From Streptobacillus ratti (GTDB taxonomy: Bacteria; Fusobacteriota; Fusobacteriia; Fusobacteriales; Leptotrichiaceae), in assembly GCF_001891165.1 (NCBI RefSeq), contig NZ_LKKW01000002.1, positions 1-64,000 of the forward strand: 64,000 bases of DNA. The letters are read 5' to 3'. This document shows positions 1 to 10,198 of the stretch, in pieces. The position numbers and the translations under genes were made by a program. The notes beneath the pieces were generated by a model. It saw only the letters and a program-made list of their open reading frames with translations. It did not search any database and was not told the origin of the DNA. The number at the start of each line of letters is the position of its first letter. Position 1 is the stretch's first letter.

Positions 1-60
1 TTTTGTAGTAGAAACACTTAGATTTATAAAAATTTTCACATATATTTCATAGATTACAAA

Positions 61-89
61 TTGCTTTTAGGCAATATATATGTTATGAT
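61..89 (+). promoter_or_regulatory. Predicted sigma70 promoter of the sppA operon
   Basis: A TTGCTT box (61-66) and a TATGAT box (84-89) are separated by 17 bases, placing a start site near position 96, just ahead of the Shine-Dalgarno sequence before sppA. Read by eye; no other good promoter lies in the first 145 bases. Confidence 0.55.
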
Positions 90-117
90 AAATAATAACA
101 AAAAAGAAAGGAGATGT

Positions 118-153
118 ATGATAAAACTATATCATACAAATTTTTATGTTTAA
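118..153 (+). CDS. Possible 11-codon leader ORF overlapping the sppA start
   Basis: A strong Shine-Dalgarno (AAAGGAG) is followed by ATG at 118 and an 11-codon frame, MIKLYHTNFYV, that stops at 151-153. The sppA ATG at 146 lies inside this frame, 8 bases before its end, and has no good ribosome site of its own. The layout fits translational coupling, in which ribosomes finishing the leader restart on sppA. The peptide has no recognised function. An alternative is that sppA uses a non-ATG start. Confidence 0.35.
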   Translation: MIKLYHTNFYV

Positions 154-1888
154 ATTTATTAAGAGATTTTTTATATATACTATAAAAAAAATATATTCTT
201 TTTTTATATACATTACTTTACTAATATTATTGATAAGTACAATAATGGCTGGAATGTTTAATAAAGAGGTAATAAATGAAGATTATACCAATGTGTTAAT
301 TTCAGATATATTCATTCCAAGTGATGATAAATTCACAAATTCTATAAAATATATAGATGGTAAAAATATTACATTTTCAGAAGTATATAATTCACTTAAC
401 ATTATTTCTGGTGATGATAAGGTCCAAAAAATATTTATTGATTTAGATAATACAGCTTTTTCAGCTTCACAATTAGAGGAATTAGAACCTGTATTTAATA
501 AAATAAAATTGGCTAATAAAAAAATATATGCTTATGGTAGTGAAATAAATAATACAAACTATAGTCTTGCTACTTATGCTGATGAAATTATTATTCCAGA
601 AACACAAAATGCAGATATCAATTTAACTGGATATTCAAATAAGAATATGTATTATAAAGAGCTGTTTGATAAATATGGATTTAAAATGGAAGTAATACAT
701 GTTGGAAGTCATAAAAGCTTTGGACAAAATTACAAAAGAAATAGTATAAGTGAAGAAGAAAAAGAAACTATTACTAGAATACTTGATAAAAGATTAAATT
801 TATTCATAGAAAAAAATGCTAATGCGAGAAAAATTAAACCAGAAATATTTAAAGAAAAATTATTAAATGGTGAATACGCATATATTAGTCCTGAAAAAGC
901 AAGAGATTTAGATTTAGTAGATAAAATAATGTTCTATGAAGATTTAGCAGAAAAAATTGAATTAAGAAATGATAATACTATATCTTTAGAAGATTATTCT
1001 AAAAAGAAAATAAAAGAAATTAATACTAGTTCTAATAAAATAGCCGTAATTTATCTTGACGGAGAAATTACTGAACAAAGTAATTCATCAGCACCATATA
1101 TTTCTTACAGTAATTTTGAACAAAAATTTGAAAAAGCTGAAAAAATAAATGGGTTAAAAGGTATAGTAATAAGGGTTAATTCTCCAGGAGGTTCTGCTAT
1201 AGAGGCTAAACAGATATATAATAAGATAAGAAAATCAGAAGTTCCTGTATATATATCTATTGGAAATATTGCTGCAAGTGGTGGTTACTACATATCTAGT
1301 GCTGGAAATAAGGTATTTATAAACCCATCATCTTTAACTGGATCTATAGGTGTTGTTTCAATAATACCTAAATTTTCAGGTGCTTTAAATAAATTAGGTA
1401 TAAATATAGATGGTGTAGAAAAAGGAAAATACACTAATTTACTAAGCCCTTATAAAGAATTAACAGATGAAGAAAGAAATATTTATCAAAGAAAACTTAA
1501 TGATGTTTATTCTGAATTTAAAAATGATATATTGAAAAATAATAGTAAATTAACTCCAGAATCTTTAGAAGAAATTGCACAAGGAAAAGTTTGGTTAGGT
1601 AGTGAAGCAATAAAATTAAATTTAGTTGATGAATTTGGTGGACTTCAAGATACAATAAATGCACTTCAAAAAGATTTAGAGCTTGATAACAACTATAACA
1701 TAGTTAATATATATTCAGAAAAAAATTATGAAGATGTGTTTTCTATGTTTGACAACTTATTAATTAAACTTAAACTAAAAAATAAGAAGATTTTAGTTTT
1801 AAATGAATTAGAAGAAAAAATACAATTTATAATAAATCAAAAAGGTAAGGCTATGTATTATTCTGATATTTTACCTTTTGAATTTTAA
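146..1888 (+). CDS. sppA: Signal peptide peptidase SppA, 67K type
   Basis: This is an inner-membrane serine protease that degrades cleaved signal peptides. The 580 residues match the long, duplicated-domain form (as in E. coli) rather than the short Bacillus form. A single N-terminal membrane segment spans roughly residues 15-37. The first ClpP-like domain carries the likely catalytic Lys190 (motif VGSHKSFGQ). The second carries the likely nucleophile Ser378 in AASGGYY, preceded by the RVNSPGGSA strand. The catalytic pair is therefore intact. It is the first gene of an operon with the helicase and two exported proteins. The ATG at 146 is poorly supported by a ribosome site and may be coupled to a short upstream frame (118-153). 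Confidence 0.92.
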   Translation: MFKFIKRFFIYTIKKIYSFFIYITLLILLISTIMAGMFNKEVINEDYTNVLISDIFIPSDDKFTNSIKYIDGKNITFSEVYNSLNIISGDDKVQKIFIDLDNTAFSASQLEELEPVFNKIKLANKKIYAYGSEINNTNYSLATYADEIIIPETQNADINLTGYSNKNMYYKELFDKYGFKMEVIHVGSHKSFGQNYKRNSISEEEKETITRILDKRLNLFIEKNANARKIKPEIFKEKLLNGEYAYISPEKARDLDLVDKIMFYEDLAEKIELRNDNTISLEDYSKKKIKEINTSSNKIAVIYLDGEITEQSNSSAPYISYSNFEQKFEKAEKINGLKGIVIRVNSPGGSAIEAKQIYNKIRKSEVPVYISIGNIAASGGYYISSAGNKVFINPSSLTGSIGVVSIIPKFSGALNKLGINIDGVEKGKYTNLLSPYKELTDEERNIYQRKLNDVYSEFKNDILKNNSKLTPESLEEIAQGKVWLGSEAIKLNLVDEFGGLQDTINALQKDLELDNNYNIVNIYSEKNYEDVFSMFDNLLIKLKLKNKKILVLNELEEKIQFIINQKGKAMYYSDILPFEF

Positions 1889-1894
1889 AGGGAG

Positions 1895-4111
1895 ATGAAT
1901 GAATTGAGTATCTTAGATAACTTAAATACACAGCAAAAACAAGCTGCAAAGTTAGTTGAGGGACAAACCTTAATACTAGCTGGTGCAGGAAGTGGAAAAA
2001 CAAGAACACTAACATTTAAAATTGCATATATGATAAAAGAAAAAAATATTAACCCTAGAAATATTCTAGCATTAACATTTACAAATAAGGCTGCAAAAGA
2101 AATGAAAGAAAGAGTTGAAACATTAGTTGGAGATAATAATGATGTATTAATCTCTACTTTTCACTCTTTTGCTGTAAGATTATTAAGAACTTATTCTGAA
2201 AGAATAGGATATACAACTAATTTTAATATTTATGATAATAATGATCAAAAATCTATAATAAAAAAGATTTTAAAAATCCAAGGACTTGATAAAAAATATA
2301 AGGAAAGTCAAATTATTTCAAAAATAAGTAGACTTAAAGAATTAGGTTTAAACTATACTAATCTTGGACAAGAATTAGATATGAACTTACCTTTCAACAG
2401 AGAATTTAAAGAAATATTTAGAGAATATCAAGAAAAACTTGAAAGAAGTAATGCAATGGATTTTTCTGATTTATTAGTTAATGCAAAAGCTTTACTTGAT
2501 GATGAATATGTTTTAGATAAAATACAAAATAGATATATGTATATATTAATTGATGAGTATCAAGATACTAATGAAATACAATATCAAATTGTTAAAAAAA
2601 TTGCAAAAAAATATATGAATATATGTGTAGTTGGAGATGAAGATCAAAGTATTTATGCCTTTAGAGGAGCTAATATACGTAATATATTAAATTTTGAAAA
2701 AGATTATCCAAATGCAAATACTATTAAACTTGAACAAAACTATAGGTCAACTCAAACTATATTAGATGCTGCTAATTCTGTAATAAGAAATAACAAATCT
2801 TCTAAGGGTAAAAAATTATGGTCAGATAATAATAAGGGAGAAAAGATTGGTATTTATACTGCTATAAATGTTGAAGATGAAGCAAACTTTATATCTGATA
2901 AAATAAATGAATTAAAAATTAGAAAAGATAAAAAATACAAAGATTTTACAGTGCTTTATAGAACAAATGCTCAATCAAGGGCAATAGAAGAAAGCCTTAT
3001 GCAAAACAAAATACCATATAAAATATATGGTGGATTAAGATTCTTTGACAGAAAAGAAATTAAAGATTTACTTTCATATTTATTATTAATAAATAATACT
3101 AAAGATGATTTAAGTTTTGAAAGAGTAATAAATTTTCCTAAAAGATCTATAGGACCTAAAACTATAGAAGTTTTAGCTCATATTGCTTCAAAAAATCAAA
3201 CATCACTTTTTGATGCAATATTACAAATAGAAAATGAAATTTCAAGTAGTGCTAAAAGTAAGCTTTTATCTTTCAGGAGTTTAATAGATAAATATGTTAC
3301 AGCTAAAGAAGATATGACAACTTCTGAGATATTAAATGATTTAATGGATGATATAGACTATAACTCAGCACTTGAAACATATGATAATAAGGAAAATAGA
3401 GAAGAAAATATACAAGAATTGGTAAATTCAATAATTACAATAGAGGAAGAAACAGGATTTTTATCATTACCAGAATATTTAGAAAATGTAGCATTAAATT
3501 CTCCCTCAGATAATTTAGTTGAAGAGGAAAATTTTGTTAAATTAATGACTATACATGCTTCAAAAGGACTTGAATTTAACACAGTATTTTTAGTAGGTGT
3601 TGAAGAGGGCTTATTCCCTAATGATGATAGTAACTTTGTAAGTGATGAACTTGAAGAAGAAAGAAGAATATTCTATGTAGCTGTTACTCGTGCCGAAGAA
3701 GATTTATATATCTCTCATTCTCTTGAAAGAAAAACATGGGGGTCTATGACTAACTATTTTGTTAAACCATCAAGATTTATAGGAGAAATACAAAAAGAAC
3801 TTAAAATGGAAATATTTAATCCAAATAACAGAAAACCTAAATTTGATAATGATAATGAAGTAGTAAGATTTGTTAATCCAAATAAAAAATCTATAGAAAA
3901 CTTTAACCCATTTAAATTTATCAATAATTCTAAAACGATAACTCCTAAAGTGGATACATCATTTAAAATTGGAGAAAAAGTTAAACATAGTGAATATGGT
4001 CAAGGTATAATTAAAGAGATTACACCTAAATCAATAACAGTTAATTTTTCTATAGGCTCAAAAAAAATTGCTCTTAAATTTGCAGAAACATTTTTAGAAA
4101 GGATAGAATAA
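1895..4111 (+). CDS. pcrA: UvrD/PcrA-type superfamily 1 DNA helicase
   Basis: This is an ATP-driven 3'-5' DNA helicase for nucleotide excision and mismatch repair and for clearing replication-blocking proteins. Visible motifs in order are Walker A AGAGSGKT (about residues 30-37), TFTNKAA, the Walker B DEYQDTNE, GDEDQSIYAFRGA, NYRST, TIHASKGLEF and VTRAEE. A short C-terminal domain (about 690-738) resembles the PcrA/UvrD Tudor-like RNA polymerase-binding module. Length (738) is normal. The first ATG directly abuts the AAGGGAG ribosome site, so a TTG at 1904 with about 9 bases of spacing (start M-S-I-L-D) is a plausible true start. It sits 6 bases after sppA and overlaps the next gene by one base. 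PcrA versus UvrD naming is a matter of convention here. Confidence 0.93.
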   Translation: MNELSILDNLNTQQKQAAKLVEGQTLILAGAGSGKTRTLTFKIAYMIKEKNINPRNILALTFTNKAAKEMKERVETLVGDNNDVLISTFHSFAVRLLRTYSERIGYTTNFNIYDNNDQKSIIKKILKIQGLDKKYKESQIISKISRLKELGLNYTNLGQELDMNLPFNREFKEIFREYQEKLERSNAMDFSDLLVNAKALLDDEYVLDKIQNRYMYILIDEYQDTNEIQYQIVKKIAKKYMNICVVGDEDQSIYAFRGANIRNILNFEKDYPNANTIKLEQNYRSTQTILDAANSVIRNNKSSKGKKLWSDNNKGEKIGIYTAINVEDEANFISDKINELKIRKDKKYKDFTVLYRTNAQSRAIEESLMQNKIPYKIYGGLRFFDRKEIKDLLSYLLLINNTKDDLSFERVINFPKRSIGPKTIEVLAHIASKNQTSLFDAILQIENEISSSAKSKLLSFRSLIDKYVTAKEDMTTSEILNDLMDDIDYNSALETYDNKENREENIQELVNSIITIEEETGFLSLPEYLENVALNSPSDNLVEEENFVKLMTIHASKGLEFNTVFLVGVEEGLFPNDDSNFVSDELEEERRIFYVAVTRAEEDLYISHSLERKTWGSMTNYFVKPSRFIGEIQKELKMEIFNPNNRKPKFDNDNEVVRFVNPNKKSIENFNPFKFINNSKTITPKVDTSFKIGEKVKHSEYGQGIIKEITPKSITVNFSIGSKKIALKFAETFLERIE

Positions 4112-4671
4112 TGAAAAAAATATTATTGATTATTGCGATATTTTTCTCATTTAATGTTTATTCATATAATTTTAATGATTATCATTGGTATACATTTAAA
4201 TATGTCAATAGAAATATACAAAAATTAAAACCATTTGATATTATAGTGCTAAATAAAGGAAAAGAAATTACTCAACAATTTGGACATTTATTTATACTTA
4301 ATAAAGATAAAAAATTAGTTGAAATTAAAGGACTTGATGACTATTTTTCAGATAGTCCTATATATTCATTTTCACATATAGATAATAGAAAAATTACTGT
4401 TTTAAGGTATAAAAAGATGAATAAGGAACTTGAAGAAGAAATTGAAAAAATACTTCCAAAGTACTATAATAAAAAATATCATATTTTTGTAGGTAATGAT
4501 CCAGATAATCTATATACCTACTGTTCAAATTTTGTATATAACATATTTCTTGAGGCAAGTAAAAATTTAAAAATCGATGAAATTGAATTAGTTAAAAACA
4601 AATACCCTATACTACCTTTTAATTTTTTAGATAGTAAAGAGTTAGAAAATATATATTTGGGAGAAGAATAA
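4111..4671 (+). CDS. Secreted permuted NlpC/P60 (YiiX-like) papain-fold protein
   Basis: This 186-residue protein has a clear signal peptide (about residues 1-18) and so acts outside the cytoplasm. The mature part shows a histidine in QQFGHLFIL and, much later, a cysteine in YTYCSNFVYNIF. That His-before-Cys order is typical of circularly permuted NlpC/P60 families such as YiiX/YaeF, which hydrolyse amide or acyl bonds, for example in peptidoglycan peptides or lipids. The phrase KPFDIIVLNKG resembles the family entry strand. It starts on the last base of the helicase stop (ATAATG overlap) and is followed after 1 base by a lipoprotein, so it belongs to the sppA operon. The fold assignment is by motif order only; the substrate is unknown. 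Confidence 0.6.
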   Translation: MKKILLIIAIFFSFNVYSYNFNDYHWYTFKYVNRNIQKLKPFDIIVLNKGKEITQQFGHLFILNKDKKLVEIKGLDDYFSDSPIYSFSHIDNRKITVLRYKKMNKELEEEIEKILPKYYNKKYHIFVGNDPDNLYTYCSNFVYNIFLEASKNLKIDEIELVKNKYPILPFNFLDSKELENIYLGEE

Positions 4672-4672
4672 A

Positions 4673-5527
4673 ATGAGAAAAATATTAATTACCATTATTA
4701 CACTTATTACACTATTTTCTTGTAATAAGATGGTAAATAAAGATAAAATTATGTATAGTAATTTAGCTGGAGAAAAATCACAAAAATTTATAAAAGATGT
4801 ATTACTTAAAAATGGTATTAAAGAAGAAAATGTAAATTCTTTCTTAAGTCAAGTTAATTTATTTAATGATACAGTTGAAAGTAAAGAATTAATTGATGAA
4901 TTTAAAGATATTGATAATCCTGAAAAAATAACATACAATATTGAAGATATGATAGATAAACTTACAGAAAAATATCCAAATTTTGTAGGTTGTAATTGTA
5001 GAATTACATCATTTACATTAATAAATGATGTTATAAACATTGAAAATACTTCAAAAATAAATGGAAGTTCAAATTTTCTATTCCTTGATAAAGATAGTTT
5101 AGAAAATATACCATTAAATTTAAACCTAGAAAAAGATAAATTTTTAGCACTGTATACTGACATACCTACAGAATTAACTAAAGATTATAATGTACATCTA
5201 AAAAATATACAAAATGAATGGAAAAATAGGAAAATATCATTTAAAGATTCAAATGTTAGTATGATATCTGTAGTATTACACAGTGATTTAGACGAACCAA
5301 GTATGCTATTTATAGGTCATATAGGTATACTTATAAAGGATAATAATAAATTTATATTTATTGAAAAATTATCTTTCCAAGAGCCATATCAAGTAATCAT
5401 ATTTAATAATAAGGTAGAACTTAATGATTACTTAATGTCAAAATATGATAAATCATTTGACCAACCAACAGCTCATACTATATTACTTGAAAATGATAAA
5501 TTATTAGAAACATATAAAATAAAATAA
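4673..5527 (+). CDS. DUF4300-like lipoprotein
   Basis: The N-terminus has a lipoprotein signal with the lipobox LFSC (Cys about residue 17), so the 284-residue product should be lipid-anchored. The mature part begins with YSNLAGEKSQKF and continues with ENVNSFLSQVNLFN and CNCRITSFTL, which I recognise as the pattern of DUF4300, a family without known function. It contains several acidic, AT-codon-driven stretches and no catalytic motif I can name. It is the last gene of the sppA operon and its stop codon lies in the terminator stem. The family call is from memory of the motif, not a search. Confidence 0.6.
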   Translation: MRKILITIITLITLFSCNKMVNKDKIMYSNLAGEKSQKFIKDVLLKNGIKEENVNSFLSQVNLFNDTVESKELIDEFKDIDNPEKITYNIEDMIDKLTEKYPNFVGCNCRITSFTLINDVINIENTSKINGSSNFLFLDKDSLENIPLNLNLEKDKFLALYTDIPTELTKDYNVHLKNIQNEWKNRKISFKDSNVSMISVVLHSDLDEPSMLFIGHIGILIKDNNKFIFIEKLSFQEPYQVIIFNNKVELNDYLMSKYDKSFDQPTAHTILLENDKLLETYKIK

Positions 5528-5552
5528 GAAGGAAAGTGCTTTCCTTCTTATT
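5523..5552. terminator. Bidirectional Rho-independent terminator
   Basis: A 14-bp perfect stem (AATAAGAAGGAAAG with its complement) and a 2-base loop sit between the convergent DUF4300-like gene and enolase. A T-rich tract follows on both strands. The stem includes the stop codon of the upstream gene. Confidence 0.85.
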
Positions 5553-5560
5553 TTTATTTA

Positions 5561-6892
<1,332 letters not shown>

Positions 6893-6895
6893 TTA

Positions 6896-6924
6896 ATTAT
6901 ATCACAGTAAGGAAAAAAAAACAA
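6896..6924 (-). promoter_or_regulatory. Predicted enolase promoter
   Basis: On the minus strand, TTGTTT (6924-6919) and TATAAT (6901-6896) are 17 bases apart, with a TG extension ahead of the -10 box. This sits about 40 bases before the enolase ATG. Confidence 0.6.
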
Positions 6925-6934
6925 GTAAATGTAA

Positions 6935-7951
6935 CTATATAAATACAAACTTTTTATACTTTTTAATATATTTTAAAAGCTCTAAATCTTCACAAATAAT
7001 TTTAGTAAGTTTATCCCTTTTTTCATCGATACCCAATTTTTTTAAAGCTATCTCTAATTCCCCTGAATATCTTTTATACATTTCATTACTAACTAATACA
7101 TCTCCAATTTCTATTTCTTCTCCACTAATTAATTCATCTCTATTTATATTTTCAAAAATATATTTTTCAAATTCTTTTCTATCGTGAACCATATTTCTAA
7201 CTACATAATCTGATGAATCTATTCTATCTTCAAAAATCTTATTAATTAAAACTTTTTTTGAAATTCTAAGTGGAATTATTCCCTTTGTTAAATATTCTAA
7301 TTCTTTCCAATTTTCTTCTTTTAAATCAATATCACCAACTAAAACAACATCTGTATCATTATTAAATAATTCTAATGCTGAAGTTAATATCCTTTTATTT
7401 CTATGCTCCTCTAAAGTTGGTAACCCTTCAAAAACTGGTCCTCTTTTTTCATCTCCAGAAATAAATGCCATATTTAATATTCCATAATTAGAATATTTTC
7501 TATTTTGTTCTTTCAAAAATTCTAAAGATATTCCAGTATATTTTTTAGGATAAAAATTATGTAAACTTAAAATATTAGTAAAATCAACTTTTTTTGATTT
7601 CATATACTCTAAATCTTTCTCACTTAAAACACTTGAATTTAATACAACTTTATTATTTTTACTAAAATCTATAATTTCATCTAATGTATATCCATCATCT
7701 ATCCTATAATATACATTTTTATTTGTCTTAAGAATATTTTTACTATTTCCATTAATATCTACTATTAACTTTAAATCATTTTCCAAACATAATTCAATAA
7801 TTTCATTAATTTGTTTTTCCTTATCAACATCTTCCTCTTGAACATTTAAAGATGTAAATACAAACTCTGAACCATATTTTTTAGCTTTTAAAATAATATC
7901 CTTATTTTTTTCTAGTTCTGTACTCAAGTATATTGAAAATCCTATTTTCAT
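6935..7951 (-). CDS. mupG: MupG-type 6-phospho-N-acetylmuramidase (DUF871 family)
   Basis: The protein resembles the MupG/DUF871 family, a TIM-barrel fold of about 340-360 residues followed by a small C-terminal domain; this one has 338. Family-like features are the opening KIGFSIYLS, the FTSLNVQE strand and FYPKKYTGIS. The known family member hydrolyses MurNAc-6-phosphate-GlcNAc inside the cell after PTS uptake, releasing GlcNAc and MurNAc-6-phosphate. It is the last gene of the run murQ-murR-murP-esterase-mupG, 20 bases after the esterase, which supports this role strongly. That setting implies the PTS brings in a phosphorylated disaccharide as well as, or instead of, free MurNAc. Confidence 0.82.
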   Translation of the reverse strand: MKIGFSIYLSTELEKNKDIILKAKKYGSEFVFTSLNVQEEDVDKEKQINEIIELCLENDLKLIVDINGNSKNILKTNKNVYYRIDDGYTLDEIIDFSKNNKVVLNSSVLSEKDLEYMKSKKVDFTNILSLHNFYPKKYTGISLEFLKEQNRKYSNYGILNMAFISGDEKRGPVFEGLPTLEEHRNKRILTSALELFNNDTDVVLVGDIDLKEENWKELEYLTKGIIPLRISKKVLINKIFEDRIDSSDYVVRNMVHDRKEFEKYIFENINRDELISGEEIEIGDVLVSNEMYKRYSGELEIALKKLGIDEKRDKLTKIICEDLELLKYIKKYKKFVFI

Positions 7952-7971
7952 ATATTTATTCTCATTTCTTT

Positions 7972-8757
7972 TTATTTATTAAAATTCTCTACAAAAAATA
8001 GTGTTTGATATTTAATTGAGTTTCCCCAATATGTCCAATTATGTATACCAGCTCTTTCTATATAGTCATGATTAATGTTTAATGATAATAGTTTTTCATG
8101 TACCTTTCTATTAACTTCAATAAAAAAATCGTCAACTCCACAATCAAATATTATATTAGTTTTTGTAAATAATAGTTTATGTACTAATGAATCTATGTTA
8201 TAATCATCCCAATTATTATTAATAACCTTAGAAATTCCCCAGTTACCTTTAAATTCTTCTGGAATTAATCCACCACTCATACTACCTATATTTCCAAATA
8301 CATTTTGATTATTTAATCCTATAAAAAATGCTCCATAACCACCCATACTTAATCCAGTTATAGCTCTATTTTTAGATTCTTTAATAGTTGAATACATATT
8401 ATCTATATTTTCTATTAATTCTTTTGAAATAAAAGTTAAATATTTTGATTTTTTATTAACTTCTGAATCAACATACCAACTATCATAATTTCCATCTGGC
8501 GAAATATATATAATATTATATTTATCTGCCAATTCACCTATAGGAGTTTTTTCAACAAAATTTTTATTAGAACCAGACCAACCATGTAAAGTGTAAATTA
8601 CAGAATACTTATTATCCTTACTATATCCATCAGGTAATACTACTGTAACTGGTATCATTTTATTCATAGATTTTGAAAATATTTTAATATCTTCTCTTTT
8701 AAATGAATATACAAAAGTTGTCAAAAATAGTAAAAATATTAATAAATATTTTTTCAT
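7972..8757 (-). CDS. Secreted alpha/beta-hydrolase esterase (esterase D / tributyrin esterase type)
   Basis: A signal peptide (about residues 1-18, cleaved near VYS) is followed by an alpha/beta-hydrolase domain. The oxyanion-region motif YTLHGWSGS, the nucleophile elbow ITGLSMGGYGA, the acid in FDCGVDDFF and the histidine in AGIHNWTYW make a complete Ser-Asp-His set. Length (261) fits the putative-esterase family. It lies 18 bases after murP and 20 bases before mupG, in a MurNAc operon. Removal of O-acetyl groups from muropeptide sugars before uptake is therefore a reasonable guess; a generic carboxylesterase is the alternative. The enzyme would act in the periplasm or outside the cell. Confidence 0.8.
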   Translation of the reverse strand: MKKYLLIFLLFLTTFVYSFKREDIKIFSKSMNKMIPVTVVLPDGYSKDNKYSVIYTLHGWSGSNKNFVEKTPIGELADKYNIIYISPDGNYDSWYVDSEVNKKSKYLTFISKELIENIDNMYSTIKESKNRAITGLSMGGYGAFFIGLNNQNVFGNIGSMSGGLIPEEFKGNWGISKVINNNWDDYNIDSLVHKLLFTKTNIIFDCGVDDFFIEVNRKVHEKLLSLNINHDYIERAGIHNWTYWGNSIKYQTLFFVENFNK

Positions 8758-8775
8758 ATTATCTCTCCTAATATA

Positions 8776-10182
8776 TTATTCTCCATAAATTTCATTTATT
8801 CTTTCTTCATCTACTCCAAATAAATATGTTAATAAAAATCCACCTATATATGCTCCTACCATAGCTATTAAGTATAGATGCCATGTTCCAGGTTTAACTA
8901 TTAATAATCCAAATAACCCTGATACACCTTGAGTTATTGTACCAATTTTAAATAATGATGCAAGTAATCCACCAAATCCAGCACCTAAACATGCTGTTAT
9001 AAACGGTTTACCTAAAGGTAAAGTAACTGCATACATCAATGGTTCTCCTATACCTAAAATTCCAACTGGAAGTGCATCTCTTGTAAGAGTTCTAAGTTTA
9101 TTATTCTTAGTTTTGAAATAAATTGCAAGTCCTGCTCCAACTTGTCCTCCACCTGCCATCATTAATATAGGTAATAAATAATTAATTCCAGCTGTAGGAC
9201 CATCAGGTGAATTTAATAATACATGTATTGGTGTTAAAGCTTGATGCAACCCAACTGAAACTAAAGGTAAGAATCCAGCTGATAAAATATATCCACCAGC
9301 TATACCAAATTTATTATACACTATATCAAGTATTATAAAAATTGAACTAGTGATATAAGTTCCTAATGGTTGAATTAATAATATTGCAATAAATACACTT
9401 ATTAATAAAGTAAATAATGGTGTAAAGAATGTATCAAGCATTGTAGGCATAATTTTTCTAATACTTCTTTCAAGTTTAGCAACTATTATACCCATGAATA
9501 ATGATGCAAGTAATCCACCTATACCAGGAGAAAAAGCTTTATTAACTATAGGTAAATTTAAAGGAACATCATTAACTTTTAAAAGTAATGGATGTGCTGA
9601 ATTTCCAACAAATAAAGCACCAATAATTCCACCTAAAATGGCTGTCCCACCAAATTCTTTAGCTGTATTCATACCTACATAGATAGCTAAATAAGTAAAC
9701 ATACCAAAACCTATTGTTTTAATCGCTGCAAACCACCAATGTCCAGCAAATGCACCTTTAGTAGTAACATTAATAACATTAGTTAATCCTAATATTAATC
9801 CAGCTGATATTATTCCAGGTAATAAAGGAACAAAAACATTAGCAATTTTTTGTAAAAACTGTTGAACTATTCCATTATGTTTAGATTTATTAATTTTTTT
9901 ATTTTCATTTGCAACATCTTTAACATCAAAAGATCCTAAAGATATTCCAGTTAATTTAGTAAATTCTTCTCCAACTAAATTAACTTTTCCAGGACCTAAA
10001 ATAATTTGGATAGTATCAGATTCAACAACACCTAGAACTCCATCTATTCTTTTTATAGATTCAATATCAACTGTTTCTCTAATACCTACTCTTAATCTTG
10101 TCATACAAACTGAATTACTTACAATATTTCCTTTACCACCCAAGACTTCAAAGATTTCTCTTGAAATTTTTTTAGCATCCAT
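8776..10182 (-). CDS. murP: PTS MurNAc-specific EIIBC component
   Basis: This membrane permease phosphorylates its sugar during import. The EIIB domain (about residues 1-80) carries the phospho-cysteine at about 26 in NSVCMTRLRV, and the remainder is a glucose-family EIIC with about ten membrane segments and the motif GILGIGEPLMYAV. No EIIA domain is fused, so it must take phosphate from a separate EIIA(Glc)-type protein, as MurP does. At 468 residues it matches MurP. Position between the RpiR-type regulator and the MupG pair, and downstream of murQ, supports a MurNAc or MurNAc-GlcNAc substrate rather than sucrose or trehalose. Confidence 0.82.
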   Translation of the reverse strand: MDAKKISREIFEVLGGKGNIVSNSVCMTRLRVGIRETVDIESIKRIDGVLGVVESDTIQIILGPGKVNLVGEEFTKLTGISLGSFDVKDVANENKKINKSKHNGIVQQFLQKIANVFVPLLPGIISAGLILGLTNVINVTTKGAFAGHWWFAAIKTIGFGMFTYLAIYVGMNTAKEFGGTAILGGIIGALFVGNSAHPLLLKVNDVPLNLPIVNKAFSPGIGGLLASLFMGIIVAKLERSIRKIMPTMLDTFFTPLFTLLISVFIAILLIQPLGTYITSSIFIILDIVYNKFGIAGGYILSAGFLPLVSVGLHQALTPIHVLLNSPDGPTAGINYLLPILMMAGGGQVGAGLAIYFKTKNNKLRTLTRDALPVGILGIGEPLMYAVTLPLGKPFITACLGAGFGGLLASLFKIGTITQGVSGLFGLLIVKPGTWHLYLIAMVGAYIGGFLLTYLFGVDEERINEIYGE

Positions 10183-10198
10183 AAATTCATCTCCAATC

